Source of the DNA: Ktedonobacteria bacterium
GTDB lineage: Bacteria; Chloroflexota; Ktedonobacteria; Ktedonobacterales; JACDGC01
Direction of reading: 5' to 3'
Assembly: GCA_027459785.1 (NCBI GenBank)
Contig: DAIDGU010000037.1
Span: 18,004 to 82,003, forward strand
DNA: 64,000 nucleotides
Shown here: in pieces, positions 41,292-51,097 of the stretch
How positions within the stretch are numbered: the stretch's first letter is position 1
Layout of the letters: each line of letters begins with the position of its first letter
Translations under genes and position numbers: made by a program
Notes under the pieces: model-generated
Database searches by the model: none
What the model was told of the DNA's origin: nothing
The model's input: only the letters and a program-made list of their open reading frames with translations

Positions 41292-42587
41292 ATGAATCGG
41301 CTTTCGCGCCGCGCGATCTTGAAAGACGGTTGCCTGGCCGTGGGGTCCGGCCTCCTCGCGCCCGGCATCTTTGGCGCGCTGGCGCAGGTGCCGGCGCAAG
41401 CGGCGACCTTGGGCGCACCCCTCGCTGGCCCCGCTGCGTCCAACGGGCGTGTTCTCGTGGTGGTGCAATTGGCCGGCGGCAATGACGGCCTGCAAGCGGT
41501 CATCCCTTACGCCGATCCGCTGTATACGCAGATGCGCCCGACGCTCGGTGTCGCCAAGAGTAATCAGATCCCGCTGAGCGCGCAAATGGCGCTGCATGCC
41601 GACCTCGGCGCGCTCAAGCCGCTGTGGGATGCCGGCGAGATGGCCGTGATCCAGGGCGTCGGCTATCCCAACCCCAACCTCTCGCACTTCCAATCGATGT
41701 ACATCTGGCAGACGTTAGATATGACGGGCGCGCAGGGGACGGCGCAGACCGGCTGGCTGGGGAGTTATTTGCATAACGCTGGCGCGTCAATCCAGCAGCC
41801 CTTCACAGGCGTGAACGGCGGGGCGCTGCTCCCCGAAGCGTTCATGGCCCCTGGCATCTCCGTGCCGGCGATCAGTTCGGCAGCGGCTTTCAGCGTGCGG
41901 CCCGATCCCGCCGATCAGCAGCGCGCGGGGCAGCGCCGCCAGGCGCTGCTGAACTACACCTCGTCTTTCACTGGCACCTCGGACGCGCAGACCACCTTCG
42001 CCAAGCTCCTGAGCGATACTTCACAGGCGGCAGCGACCGGCTCCGATCAGTTTGCCAAAGCGGCGGCGAATTACAAGCCAGCGGCGGGCGTCACGTATCC
42101 AGCGCAGTCGAGCCTGGCAGCGAGCTTGCAGATCGTGGCGGCAACCATCACGCAGGGGTTGGGCGTGCGCGTGGCGTATGTGACGCTCGGCGGCTTCGAC
42201 ACCCACGCCGACGAGGTGAACACGCTGCATCTGCTTTATCCCGAACTGGCGCAATCCCTCGCCGCCTTCTGGCAAGACATGCATGCGCAAGGGACCGCCG
42301 ATACCATCATGATGATGACGTGGTCCGAGTTTGGTCGGCGCGTCCACGAGAACGGCAGCACCGGCACCGACCACGGCACCGCCGCGCCACAATTCGTCTT
42401 CGGCCCCGGCGTGGCGGGCGGCCTGCACGGCACCGCGCCCAACCTCGCCAATCTGGACTCCACCGGCAATCTGCTTTTCCAGACCGATTTCCGCTCCTAC
42501 TACGCCACCATCATCCAAAACTGGCTTGGCGCGGACGCGCCGACCGTCCTGGGCGGCAGTTATCCCCTGCTGGATTTCGTCAAGTAG
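41292..42587 (+). CDS. DUF1501 secreted protein (Tat signal)
   Basis: A 431-residue sulfatase-like-fold protein of the DUF1501 family. Signal with twin arginines: NRLSRRAILKDGCLAVGSGLLAPGIFGALA. Core motifs: VLVVVQLAGGNDGLQAVIPY, LSHFQSMYIWQT, VAYVTLGGFDTHADEVNTL, MMTWSEFGRRVHENGSTGTDHGTAAPQFVFGPGV. These His/Asp positions suggest a metal site related to alkaline phosphatase-like enzymes. It starts 12 bases after the DUF1800 stop with AAAGGAG, so the pair is an operon. Two hairpins follow the stop. Confidence 0.9.
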   Translation: MNRLSRRAILKDGCLAVGSGLLAPGIFGALAQVPAQAATLGAPLAGPAASNGRVLVVVQLAGGNDGLQAVIPYADPLYTQMRPTLGVAKSNQIPLSAQMALHADLGALKPLWDAGEMAVIQGVGYPNPNLSHFQSMYIWQTLDMTGAQGTAQTGWLGSYLHNAGASIQQPFTGVNGGALLPEAFMAPGISVPAISSAAAFSVRPDPADQQRAGQRRQALLNYTSSFTGTSDAQTTFAKLLSDTSQAAATGSDQFAKAAANYKPAAGVTYPAQSSLAASLQIVAATITQGLGVRVAYVTLGGFDTHADEVNTLHLLYPELAQSLAAFWQDMHAQGTADTIMMMTWSEFGRRVHENGSTGTDHGTAAPQFVFGPGVAGGLHGTAPNLANLDSTGNLLFQTDFRSYYATIIQNWLGADAPTVLGGSYPLLDFVK

Positions 42588-42601
42588 AGCAATAAGCGGC
42601 G

Positions 42602-42713
42602 GGCGTTGGTACAACTATCGCACCAACGCCAATAGGAACTGCGAGAGATATGATCACGTGCTAGCAGCGTGAGCGACGCATGGAGCCGCGAGGTGGCTAC
42701 AACTCCTCGCGGC
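42602..42713 (+). terminator. Two strong hairpins downstream of DUF1501
   Basis: GGCGTTGGT/ACCAACGCC (42602-42610, 42622-42630) and GCCGCGAGG/CCTCGCGGC (42685-42693, 42705-42713) each form perfect 9-base stems. Neither is followed by a T-run, so they may be terminators of a less canonical kind or RNA-stabilising elements. Confidence 0.5.
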
Positions 42714-42763
42714 CTCCCATCCGCCGTATATTTTTGACACATTACCAACCATCCGCTCCTTTT

Positions 42764-42794
42764 TGTCATAACCTGTAATGTGGTTCGTATGACA
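42764..42794. promoter_or_regulatory. TGTCATA dyad upstream of methyltransferase
   Basis: TGTCATA (42764-42770) and TATGACA (42788-42794) form a 7-base inverted repeat with a 17-base centre, about 70-100 bases before the ATG at 42867. Possible operator. Confidence 0.4.
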
Positions 42795-42866
42795 TATTGG
42801 TTATACTTCTTCCGGGATAACAGGAACACTAGAACTCAGACTGTTTGCTATAAAGGAGCGCACAGT

Positions 42867-43997
42867 ATGGCGACGAAGAAGACGACCAAAACCAGCAGTG
42901 CTACGAAAACGGCTTCAGCAGCCACGAAAAACCCCCAAGCAGATGCTTTCGATGAAGCCAAACTGATGGCCTTCGTCGAAAAAGCGGTGGGCGAGTTCGG
43001 CGTCATCGCCAGCGCGGCGCTGGTGGTGATCGGTGACAAGCTAGGTTTGTACCAGGCGATGGTGGATGGCAAGCCGGTGACATCGGCGGAACTGGCAGCA
43101 CGCACGAAGACGACGGAACGCTACATCCGTGAATGGCTGATCAACCAGGCGGCCAGCGGCATCCTGGCGTATGATTCAGCTACCCAACACTATCGGTTGC
43201 CACCGGAACACGCGGTCGCGCTCACCGACCAAAGCAGCCCAGCCTATGTTATCGGCGGCTACCAGTTGATCACCGCGATGCTGCGCGCGGAGCCACGCAT
43301 CGCCGAGGCGTTTCGCACCGGCACGGGGATGGCTTGGGGCGAGCATGATCCCGCGCTCTTTGAGGGTGTCGAACGGTTCTTCCGCCCCGGCTATACGGCG
43401 AATCTGGTAGACACCTGGCTTCCCGCGCTGGACGGCGTGCATGCCAAGCTGGCGGCGGGGGCAGCGGTCGCCGACATCGGCTGTGGCCACGGTGCCTCGA
43501 CGATCATCATGGCCAAGGCATATCCGCAGTCGCACTTCTACGGCTTCGATAACCACGCCCCCTCGATTGATGCGGCCCGCGCGCGGGCGCAGGAGGCCGG
43601 CGTAGCGGAGCGCGTGACGTTCGCGGTCGCCAGCGCACAGGACTTTCCTGATCACCGCTACGCGCTCGTCGCGTTTTTCGATTGCCTGCACGACATGGGC
43701 GATCCGGTGGGCGCGCTGAAGCGCACGCGCGCGACCATCGATCCCGACGGCACGGTGCTGTTGGTCGAACCGATGGCTGGCACGGCGGTCGAAGAGAATT
43801 TCAATCCGGTAGGACGCATCTATTCCGCCGCGTCGGTGCTGTGCTGCACGCCGAACGCTGTGGCGACGGGGCCGGTGGCGCTCGGCACGGTGGCGACGGA
43901 TGACGCGCTACGCGAGGTGGCGGCAGCAGCCGGCTTCACGCGCTTCCGGCGGGCGCTGGCCTCGCCCCTCAATCGCTTCTTCGAGGTGCGCGTGTAG
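42867..43997 (+). CDS. Class I SAM-dependent methyltransferase with winged-helix N-domain
   Basis: A 376-residue methyltransferase. A Lys/Thr/Ala-rich tail of about 25 residues comes first. A winged-helix segment follows (FGVIASAALVVIGDKLGLYQAMVDGKPVTSAELAARTKTTERYIREWLINQAASGILAY), as in small-molecule O-methyltransferase relatives. The Rossmann core starts GAAVADIGCGHGASTIIMAKAYP (motif I), with YGFDNHAPSI, VAFFDCLHDMGDPVGAL and VLLVEPMAG. The acceptor is unknown. ATG 42867 has aaaggag nine bases upstream; the track start (42780) is too far. Convergent with nuoH. Confidence 0.85.
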   Translation: MATKKTTKTSSATKTASAATKNPQADAFDEAKLMAFVEKAVGEFGVIASAALVVIGDKLGLYQAMVDGKPVTSAELAARTKTTERYIREWLINQAASGILAYDSATQHYRLPPEHAVALTDQSSPAYVIGGYQLITAMLRAEPRIAEAFRTGTGMAWGEHDPALFEGVERFFRPGYTANLVDTWLPALDGVHAKLAAGAAVADIGCGHGASTIIMAKAYPQSHFYGFDNHAPSIDAARARAQEAGVAERVTFAVASAQDFPDHRYALVAFFDCLHDMGDPVGALKRTRATIDPDGTVLLVEPMAGTAVEENFNPVGRIYSAASVLCCTPNAVATGPVALGTVATDDALREVAAAAGFTRFRRALASPLNRFFEVRV

Positions 43998-44031
43998 CAT
44001 CACCGGTAACGCTGGCGGACGGCATGCCCAT

Positions 44032-45342
44032 TCACCGGCTGCCCGCCAGCGTCTCCGTCTCGCCGGCGGGCAGCGCCTGGCCTGCCGTTGTGCCGGGCGG
44101 TGGCGGCAGGGCCGCCTTGGCGTTGCGGGCCAGCGCGCGCTGGCGGGCTTGCACCCACGGTGGCAGCGTCCCCTTGGGCGACGCGCCGATGGCGCGGCTC
44201 AGCAGGAGGACGTAGCCGATCAGCATCACAAAGTTCACGCCGCCCGTTACCCACAGCGTATAGGGTTGCGGCACGGCCAGCAGCAACGCGGCGGTGACGA
44301 GGATATTCACCAGCGTCACGGGGATCAGGATCAGCCAGGCATATTGCATCAACTGGTCGGCGCGCAGGCGCGGCAGTGTGGTGCGCACCCAGATGAAGAT
44401 CGATTGCAAGAAGTAGACCTTCACCAGGAACCAGAAGACGGCGATCACGTTGAAGATCAGATCCGCGACGGAAAAGACGCCGCCGGGATTGGCCGTTACA
44501 GTGGAGTGCCAGAAGGCGAGGTCCGCCCCCGGTCCCGACCAGCCACCCAGGAACAGCACCGTCGCCACGCTGGAAACGATCAGCATGTTGCCATATTCGC
44601 CCAGGAAGAACATCGCCCACTGCATGCCTGAATATTCAGTCAGGTAGCCAGCGACCAGTTCGGATTCCGCTTCCGGCAGGTCGAAGGGCGCGCGATTCGT
44701 TTCCGCCAGGCCACAGGTGTAATAGATGATCAGGCCGAGCGGCTGGATCAGGACGAACCACAGCCACCAGGGATGCATCTGCGCGCTGACGATATCGGTG
44801 AAGGAGATCGAGCCGATGCCGTTGTGCGAGACGACACTGGTGAGCATCACCACGCCGACCAGCGACAGCAGCAAGGGCAACTCATACGAGATCATCTGCG
44901 CGGCGGAACGCAAGCCGCCGATCAGGGAATACTTGCTGTTCGATCCCCAGCCGGCCATGAAGACGCCGATCACGTCCAGCGAACTGAGCGCGACATACAG
45001 CAAGAGGCCCGTGCCGAGCGCGCTGGTCGTCATGAAGGGCGAGAACGGCAACATCACGAAGGCCGTCAGCACCGGCGCGAAAAAGATCATCGGTGCCAGC
45101 GAAAAGATCGCATTATCCGTATCGCGTGAGCGCACGATCTCTTTCAGCAGCAGCTTCATCACATCATAAGTCGATTGCAGCGCGCCGAAAGGGCCGTAAT
45201 ACTTCGGTCCCACACGATCCTGCATGAACGCCATGACCTTGCGTTCGGCATATACCATGATGACGGCATTCGTCGCCACCAGGAAGATGAAAAACAGCAA
45301 CGTCACCACGAAGTGAACGATCTGAAATCCAATGTTCACCAC
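44032..45342 (-). CDS. nuoH: NADH-quinone oxidoreductase subunit H
   Basis: A membrane subunit of complex I at the quinone chamber, 436 residues. Motifs: YAERKVMAFMQDRVGPKYYGPFGALQSTYDVMKLLLKE, GWGSNSKYSLIGGLRSAAQMISYELPL, AETNRAPFDLPEAESELVAGYLTEYSGMQWAMFFLGEYGNM and WVRTTLPRLRADQLM. The C-terminal tail (WVQARQRALARNAKAALPPPPGTT) exceeds typical length. Start GTG at 45342 with gggagcggg upstream. It is the last gene of nuoA-C-D-H; nuoI, J, K and L-N are not in this window, so the complex is encoded at more than one locus. Confidence 0.93.
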   Translation of the reverse strand: MVNIGFQIVHFVVTLLFFIFLVATNAVIMVYAERKVMAFMQDRVGPKYYGPFGALQSTYDVMKLLLKEIVRSRDTDNAIFSLAPMIFFAPVLTAFVMLPFSPFMTTSALGTGLLLYVALSSLDVIGVFMAGWGSNSKYSLIGGLRSAAQMISYELPLLLSLVGVVMLTSVVSHNGIGSISFTDIVSAQMHPWWLWFVLIQPLGLIIYYTCGLAETNRAPFDLPEAESELVAGYLTEYSGMQWAMFFLGEYGNMLIVSSVATVLFLGGWSGPGADLAFWHSTVTANPGGVFSVADLIFNVIAVFWFLVKVYFLQSIFIWVRTTLPRLRADQLMQYAWLILIPVTLVNILVTAALLLAVPQPYTLWVTGGVNFVMLIGYVLLLSRAIGASPKGTLPPWVQARQRALARNAKAALPPPPGTTAGQALPAGETETLAGSR

Positions 45343-45364
45343 AACACCCGCTCCCGATCTATTT

Positions 45365-46507
45365 CTAGCGATCGACCTCGCCCAGCACCAGATCGATGCT
45401 GCCGAGGATCGCCACCACGTCGCCCATCTTATGCCCGCGCATCAGTTCGGGGACGATCTGCAAGTTGACGAAGGACGGCCCGCGAATCTTCGCGCGATAG
45501 GGATACTCCGAGCCGTCGCTGATAAGGTAGATGCCCAGTTCGCCCTTGCTGCTCTCGATGGCGAAATAGGTTTCGCCGCGCGGCGGGCGCAGCGCGATGG
45601 GCGTGCGCGTGCCGATCGGACCGCCGGGCAGCGCCGCCATGCCCTCGCGGATCAGCCGCGCGCTCTCCTTCATCTCATACATGCGGCACATATAGCGCCC
45701 AAAGGCGTCGCCGTCTTCGCGCACGACGGGATTGACCTTGATGTCGCGGTACGCGCCATAGGGGCGGTTCACGCGCAGATCAAAGTTCACGCCGGAGGCG
45801 CGCAGGATCGGCCCCGTCATGCCGAAGGCGACGGCCTGATCCGGATCGATATAGCCGACGCCTTGGGTGCGCTTCATGAAGATCTCATTGCCAGTGATCA
45901 GCACATCCAGTTCTTTCCAACTGTTCTCGAAGGTGTCCAGCCAGGCTTCCAGCCGTTGCAGCCAGCCGACGGGCAGGTCGTGCAGCACGCCGCCCACGCG
46001 CATATAGTTCACGTTGAAGCGACTGCCCGCCACCTCCTCGAAAAGTTCGAGCAAGCCCTCGCGGTCGCGGAAGGCGTAGAGGATCGGCGTGAACGCGCCC
46101 AGGTCCAGCATATATGTGCCGACGGCGACGAGGTGGCTGGCGATGCGCTGCATCTCGTTGGTGATCAGGCGGAGATACTGGGCGCGGCGCGGCGGCTCGA
46201 TGCCCATCAACTGCTCCACCGCCCCCGCGTAGGCCGTCTCGTTGAGCATCGGCGAGAGGTAGTCGGAGTTATCCATATAGCGGATGCCCGCCATATAGGT
46301 GCGGTTTTCCAGGATCTTCTCGATGCCGCGATGCAAGTAGCCGATGACCGGCGTGCAATGCACCACCGTCTCGCCTTCCAGCGTCATCACCAGGCGCAAC
46401 ACGCCATGGGTGGAGGGGTGCTGCGGCCCCATGTTGAGGATCATCTCCTCAGTACGAAAGCCCTCGTCGCTCTCAGCGTAACGCGGCGCTTCATTCACCG
46501 TTGCCAT
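45365..46507 (-). CDS. nuoD: NADH-quinone oxidoreductase subunit D
   Basis: A 49-kDa-type subunit of 380 residues, forming part of the quinone pocket. Recognisable: MILNMGPQHPSTHGVLRLVMTLEGETVVHCTPVIGYLHRGIEKILENRTY, YLSPMLNETAYAGAVEQLMGIEPPRRAQYLRLI, GPILRASGVNFDLRVNRPYGAY, CRMYEMKESARLI, PRGETYFAIESSKGELGIYL and PSFVNLQIVPELMRGHKMGDVVAILGSIDLVLGEVDR. ATG at 46507. nuoH follows after 22 bases; a long hairpin element separates nuoC from nuoD. Confidence 0.95.
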   Translation of the reverse strand: MATVNEAPRYAESDEGFRTEEMILNMGPQHPSTHGVLRLVMTLEGETVVHCTPVIGYLHRGIEKILENRTYMAGIRYMDNSDYLSPMLNETAYAGAVEQLMGIEPPRRAQYLRLITNEMQRIASHLVAVGTYMLDLGAFTPILYAFRDREGLLELFEEVAGSRFNVNYMRVGGVLHDLPVGWLQRLEAWLDTFENSWKELDVLITGNEIFMKRTQGVGYIDPDQAVAFGMTGPILRASGVNFDLRVNRPYGAYRDIKVNPVVREDGDAFGRYMCRMYEMKESARLIREGMAALPGGPIGTRTPIALRPPRGETYFAIESSKGELGIYLISDGSEYPYRAKIRGPSFVNLQIVPELMRGHKMGDVVAILGSIDLVLGEVDR

Positions 46508-46527
46508 TGTGGGTGCCTCATTTCAAG

Positions 46528-46683
46528 GAGAAAGGACGGGAACACGAAAGCAGCGACGGAACACGAAATGACGCGAGATCAGCGCGAGATAGCGCGAAAT
46601 AGTTATATAAAAGTTTTCGCGGTATTTCGCTCTATTTCGTGTTATTTCGTGTTCCGTTGCCCCATTCTTGTTTTCTCCGTCCA
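46528..46683. repeat. Long imperfect inverted repeat (aacacgaaat-rich) between nuoC and nuoD
   Basis: The left arm (cggaacacgaaatgacgcga ... gcgcgaaatag) is mirrored by the right arm (ctatttcgtgttatttcgtg ... ttccg). Stem about 45 bases, imperfect; short repeats of cgaaat within. It resembles the 1851-2000 element in design though the unit sequence differs. It sits inside the nuo transcript and may affect expression of nuoD-H. Confidence 0.7.
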
Positions 46684-46689
46684 TTCTCA

Positions 46690-47463
46690 TCACTTCTTCT
46701 GCTCTTCTTCGTGGGATTCCGCGCCGGAGCCGTTGTAGTCGGGCTGGTGCCGCCAGGTCTGGGGCGGGAAGCTGCGCCCGTGGAACTGCGTGCTGCCGAA
46801 GGTCGGCGTGCCGGGGTGCAGGCGTTCCTGGTCGCCCTGGCTCAGGTGGCTGGGGACGACGCGCTGGTGGCCGATGCCGCGCTGCGTGTCGCCGGCCAGC
46901 GCCCGCGCGCCGTTCGTCGCCGTGGTGGCGCGGTCATGCACCGTCAGCGGGGTGGGGCGGAAGCTTTTGAGCAGCGGGTAGCCCACGAACTCGTCGTCCA
47001 GCAGGATGCGCCGCAGGTCGGGGTGGCCGGCGAAGGTGATGCCGAAAAGGTCATACGTCTCGCGCTCCAGCCAGTTCGCCGTGGACCATACGCCGATGAC
47101 GCTGTCGATCTCATTCGTCGCCGGCACGTTGACCGTCATCTCCATGAGCCAGGCGCGTGTGGTGGAACGCAGATGATAGACCACCTGGCGCTGCTCGATG
47201 AGATCTACGCCGGAGACACAACTGAGCAAATCGAAGCCGAGGTCGTCGCGCAGGTGCAGGGCGGTGTCCACCAGTTGCTCCGGGGCGACCTCGATGGCGG
47301 GGATGTTGCCAGGCAGGATGCGCGTCGGTACGGCATTGCCCTGGCCGGTGTGGATGGTGCCGAGCGCGACCACCAGCGCCTGCGCGGCGGCAGCCGGCTG
47401 CACGACCGTACTCAGCGACGCGGGTGGCAGGGGCGCATTAGCCGGGGTAGGGATTAAATCCAT
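46690..47463 (-). CDS. nuoC: NADH-quinone oxidoreductase subunit C
   Basis: A 30-kDa-type peripheral subunit of 257 residues. The core is [23 protein letters not shown] ... [42 protein letters not shown], the family signature. An N-terminal Pro-rich region and a long polar C-terminus ([20 protein letters not shown] ... ESHEEEQKK) extend it. ATG 47463 overlaps the nuoA stop by 10 bases, showing direct coupling of nuoA to nuoC with no room for nuoB. Confidence 0.93.
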   Translation of the reverse strand: MDLIPTPANAPLPPASLSTVVQPAAAAQALVVALGTIHTGQGNAVPTRILPGNIPAIEVAPEQLVDTALHLRDDLGFDLLSCVSGVDLIEQRQVVYHLRSTTRAWLMEMTVNVPATNEIDSVIGVWSTANWLERETYDLFGITFAGHPDLRRILLDDEFVGYPLLKSFRPTPLTVHDRATTATNGARALAGDTQRGIGHQRVVPSHLSQGDQERLHPGTPTFGSTQFHGRSFPPQTWRHQPDYNGSGAESHEEEQKK

Positions 47464-47825
47464 TTGGTGACTCCCTTGCGCCAGGCATAGACCAGGCCGA
47501 GCGCCAGCACAACGATGAAGAAGGTGATCTCGACGAAGCCGAACCAGCCGAGATTCTGGAAGATGACCGCCCAGGCGATGATGAACACGATGTCTACATC
47601 GAAGGCGACGAACAACAGCGCGAAGATGTAAAAGGCCAGCGGGTACTGCACCCAGGCCGACCCCAGAGCCACCTCGCCGGACTCATACGTGTCGCGCTTG
47701 GCCGGCGTCGAGGTGCGCCGCAGCAGCAGCACATTCAGGATGCGCGCCGCGGTCGTCGAAAGCACGACGAAGCCGAGGCCGACCACGAAGAACAGGCCGG
47801 CGTAAAAATAACCGAGACCAGACAC
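47454..47825 (-). CDS. nuoA: NADH-quinone oxidoreductase subunit A
   Basis: A small membrane subunit of 123 residues with three helices. Signature: [47 protein letters not shown]. Start GTG at 47825, preceded by ggagggga; the track start at 47891 is upstream of that Shine-Dalgarno. The stop overlaps the ATG of nuoC. First gene of the nuoA-C-D-H cluster. Confidence 0.92.
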   Translation of the reverse strand: MSGLGYFYAGLFFVVGLGFVVLSTTAARILNVLLLRRTSTPAKRDTYESGEVALGSAWVQYPLAFYIFALLFVAFDVDIVFIIAWAVIFQNLGWFGFVEITFFIVVLALGLVYAWRKGVTKWI

Positions 47826-48081
47826 AGGGATCCCCTCCCAGGGCGGAAATATCCAGACGCGCGACCGCGCGAAAAGAGCGTGTGCCACCAATCATTATAG
47901 CACGCGGTCCAGCACCGCACCAATGCGATCCGACCATTGGCTACCATCCACCGGACCCCAATCGCCAAGTTCACGCACAGCACGACAGCAAGCGTATACA
48001 CAAAAACCCCCTGTAGCGCACCCTGTATCCCAAACGATCCAGTGCCGCGCCGCAAGAGGTTGGCGTGCCAAACGAACCCGC

Positions 48082-48393
48082 TTATTTCACCCGACGGCGC
48101 TGCTCCGCGACGGGGGGCTTATGCAGGAGATCGGCGATGGGGCGCCAGAACCAGTGATACGAGACCGTCGCGCCGGTGAAGATGAGCGAGGCGTCGATCA
48201 TGACCGCGATCATGCCGTCTTGCAGGTTGACCAACTCGCCGGCGGCTAAGCTGGTGCAGGCACCCAGCACCAGGGCGACGAACACCGTCCCCAGCGCCCG
48301 CGCGCGTTCCCCCGCCTTGCGGTAGAGGAAAGTCAAGCCGGACGAGACCAGGCCACCCAGCAGAAAGGGGGCGATTTCGCGCGTAAACTCCAT
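48082..48393 (-). CDS. Small membrane protein, unknown
   Basis: A 103-residue protein with about three predicted membrane segments: FLLGGLVSSGLTFLYRKAG, ALGTVFVALVLGACTSLAAG and MIAVMIDASLIFTGATVSYHWFW, ending in a basic tail (LLHKPPVAEQRRRVK). The ATG at 48393 has GGAGGA eight bases upstream; the track start at 48561 is not credible. The topology resembles small holin-like proteins, but there is no phage context, so function remains open. Divergent from the ManC-PMM-like gene and upstream of nuoA on the same strand. Confidence 0.6.
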   Translation of the reverse strand: MEFTREIAPFLLGGLVSSGLTFLYRKAGERARALGTVFVALVLGACTSLAAGELVNLQDGMIAVMIDASLIFTGATVSYHWFWRPIADLLHKPPVAEQRRRVK

Positions 48394-48604
48394 CAGGTCG
48401 TTCCTCCGTAGCATTCCTAGAGTAGTCCTATTATAGCATGCAGGATGGCACGTTGAGTAGCACAAACAGGCCATTGCCGCTTGACGTGCTACAATAGAAG
48501 GTGATCCGTCATAATTTTCCCGGAGGAGCGTTGCGCTTGCGCCGCGTGTGGCATGCCGCATGCGCGCCTGCTGCTATGCTTGGCAATGGAAAGGGAGTGC
48601 GCCT

Positions 48605-51097
48605 ATGAAAGCAGTGGTGATGGCTGGCGGCGAAGGGTCACGGCTGCGACCCCTCACGATCTCGCGTCCCAAACCGATGGTGCCGATTGTTGGCCGGCCC
48701 GTCGCGGAACATATCTTGAATCTGCTCAAAGAGCATGGCATCACCGATGTCATTATGACTGTGCAGTATCTCGCCAGCAACATCGAGGACTATTTCGGCG
48801 ATGGCGCGCAATTCGGCATGCGCATCCGCTATTCGCGCGAAGAATCGCCGTTGGGGACCGCTGGCAGCGTGAAGAACGCCGAGGAGTGGCTGCGTGACGA
48901 GCCGTTTCTGGTTATCAGCGGCGACGCGCTGACCGATTTCAACCTGACCAAGATCATTGAGTTTCACCGCGAAAAGCAAGCGATGGCGACGCTGACGCTG
49001 GCCCATGTAGCGAACCCGCTGGAATATGGCGTCATCATCACCGACGACGAAGGCCACATCACCCAATTTCTGGAAAAACCCAGTTGGGCGCAGGTTTTCA
49101 GTGACACGATCAACACCGGCATCTATGTGCTGGACCCCGCTATCTTTGATTATTTCGAGCGCGATATCGTCTTTGATTTCAGCACGGATCTTTTTCCGAT
49201 GTTGCTTAAGAAAGGCGATCCGTTATATGGCTACATCTCCGACGGCTATTGGTGCGATGTCGGCAACCTGAGCGAATATATGCGCGCCAATGCCGACGCG
49301 CTGCAAGGCCATGTGCAACTCAAGATCCCCGGCCACAACATCGGTGGCGACATCTGGACGGAGCAAGGCGTGGAACTGGCTGAAGACGCGCAACTCTTCG
49401 GGCCGATCTACCTGGGCCAGAGCGCGCGGGTGCTGCCTGGCGCGCAGATTCACGGCCCCTGCGTCATCGGCAACTATTCCATCGTCGATGCCCACGCCAA
49501 GGTGGACCGCAGCGTCGTCTGGAATAGCTCCTACATCGGCGAATATGCCGAACTGCGCGGGGCTATCGCCGGCTCGCACACCAGCATCAAGACGAAAGCG
49601 GTGCTGTTCGAGGGCGCGGTCGTCGGCGACGACTGCCTGATCGACGAGAGCGCGATCATCCAGCCCGGCGTGAAGCTCTGGCCGAAGAAGGCCATCGAGA
49701 ATGGCGCGGTCGTCACCAGCAGCATCATCTGGGGCAACCAGGGGCGGCGCACGCTCTTCGGGCGCTTCGGCGTCACGGGGCTGGTGAATATCGACATCAC
49801 GCCGGAACTGGCGGCCAAGCTGGGCGCGGCCTATGGCGCGACGCTCAAGAAAGGCACGCGCGTCTGTGTCAACCGCGACGCCCATCGCACGCCGCGCATG
49901 ATCAAGCGCGCGATGATCGCCGGCCTGCCCTCTGCCGGCATCAACGTCCACGATCTCGAAACGGTGCCGCTGCCGGTGGCACGCTATTACGTGCGCACGA
50001 CCGACGCCGTGGGCGGCGTCCACATTCGCCTGGCCCCCAATGATCCGCGCACCATCGACATCAAGTTCTTTGACCAGAATGGCATGGATATTTCCAAGGC
50101 GACCGAGCGCAAGATCGAGAACATGTATTTCCGCGAGGACTTCCGGCGCGTCTACCTGGACGAGATCGGCGACATCGCCTATGCGCCCAACGTCAATGAT
50201 CGCTACCGCGATGCCTACCTGAAGGCGCTGGACGTGAAGGCGATCCGCAGCCGCAACTATCAACTGGTAGCCGATTACGGCCACGGCAGCGGCGTGAACG
50301 TCCTCGCGCCGCTCTTCAACCAGCTTGGCTGCGAGGTCATCGCCATCAATTCCACGATGGACGAATCGCGCTATTCGCGCTCAATCGATGACATCACGCG
50401 CGACCGCCAGCGCCTGGCCGAGATCACGAAGACGCTGGACGCGCACCTGGGCATCAGCCTGGATACGAGCTGCGAGAAGCTCTTCGTGGTGGATGAGCAA
50501 GGCCGCTTGCTGGATAACAACGAGTTGCTGGCGGTCATGACCGATCTGCTGCTGCGGGCGAATCCCGGCGCGACGGTGGTGGTGCCGGTGACGGCCTCCG
50601 GTGTGGTGGAGCAGGTGGCCGAGCGCGCCAAGGGGACCGTGAAGCGCGTGGGCGTGGCGCAGCAGGTGCTGACTTCGGCGGCCACGCAAGCCGGCGTGGT
50701 GCTGGTGGGCGACGCGATGGGCGGCTTCGTCTTCCCCTCACTGCATCCCGCCTTCGACGCGCTTTTTTCGCTGGCGAAGCTGCTGGAATTGCTGGCGAAG
50801 TTCGACGTGAAGCTGGCAAATCTGGTCAACGATCTGCCGACCTTCTTCCAGGTGCGTAAGTTCGTCGATTGCCCCTGGGAGTATAAGGGCAAGGTGATGC
50901 GCCTGCTCAGCGAGAACTACCGCGACTCGCATGCCGCCGACGGGGTGCGCATCCAAAACGGCAAGAACGACTGGGTGCTGGTGCTGCCCGACGCCGACCG
51001 CCCGGTCTTCACCATCTTCGCGGAAGCGCGCTCCCACGACCAGGCCCAGGCGCTGGCCGACCGCTATGCGCGGGTGGTGGCCAGCTTCCAACAGTAG
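48605..51097 (+). CDS. Mannose-1-phosphate guanylyltransferase/phosphomannomutase-like fusion
   Basis: An 830-residue three-part protein. The N-terminal nucleotidyltransferase ([37 protein letters not shown] ... [11 protein letters not shown]) activates a sugar phosphate, likely GDP-mannose. A left-handed beta-helix follows (~250-370). The C-terminal ~450 residues have the phosphohexomutase fold (ARKLG-like [43 protein letters not shown]). There the usual phospho-Ser loop reads DAHRTPR and the DGDxDR metal loop reads [15 protein letters not shown], so mutase activity is doubtful. ATG 48605 has aagggag upstream. Confidence 0.88.
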   Translation: MKAVVMAGGEGSRLRPLTISRPKPMVPIVGRPVAEHILNLLKEHGITDVIMTVQYLASNIEDYFGDGAQFGMRIRYSREESPLGTAGSVKNAEEWLRDEPFLVISGDALTDFNLTKIIEFHREKQAMATLTLAHVANPLEYGVIITDDEGHITQFLEKPSWAQVFSDTINTGIYVLDPAIFDYFERDIVFDFSTDLFPMLLKKGDPLYGYISDGYWCDVGNLSEYMRANADALQGHVQLKIPGHNIGGDIWTEQGVELAEDAQLFGPIYLGQSARVLPGAQIHGPCVIGNYSIVDAHAKVDRSVVWNSSYIGEYAELRGAIAGSHTSIKTKAVLFEGAVVGDDCLIDESAIIQPGVKLWPKKAIENGAVVTSSIIWGNQGRRTLFGRFGVTGLVNIDITPELAAKLGAAYGATLKKGTRVCVNRDAHRTPRMIKRAMIAGLPSAGINVHDLETVPLPVARYYVRTTDAVGGVHIRLAPNDPRTIDIKFFDQNGMDISKATERKIENMYFREDFRRVYLDEIGDIAYAPNVNDRYRDAYLKALDVKAIRSRNYQLVADYGHGSGVNVLAPLFNQLGCEVIAINSTMDESRYSRSIDDITRDRQRLAEITKTLDAHLGISLDTSCEKLFVVDEQGRLLDNNELLAVMTDLLLRANPGATVVVPVTASGVVEQVAERAKGTVKRVGVAQQVLTSAATQAGVVLVGDAMGGFVFPSLHPAFDALFSLAKLLELLAKFDVKLANLVNDLPTFFQVRKFVDCPWEYKGKVMRLLSENYRDSHAADGVRIQNGKNDWVLVLPDADRPVFTIFAEARSHDQAQALADRYARVVASFQQ

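Noticed and set aside
49223-50284. 353-aa minus-strand ORF opposite the ManC-like gene
   Set aside because: Composition (Asp/Ala/Val/Arg runs) reflects the complementary strand; no start context or family signature.
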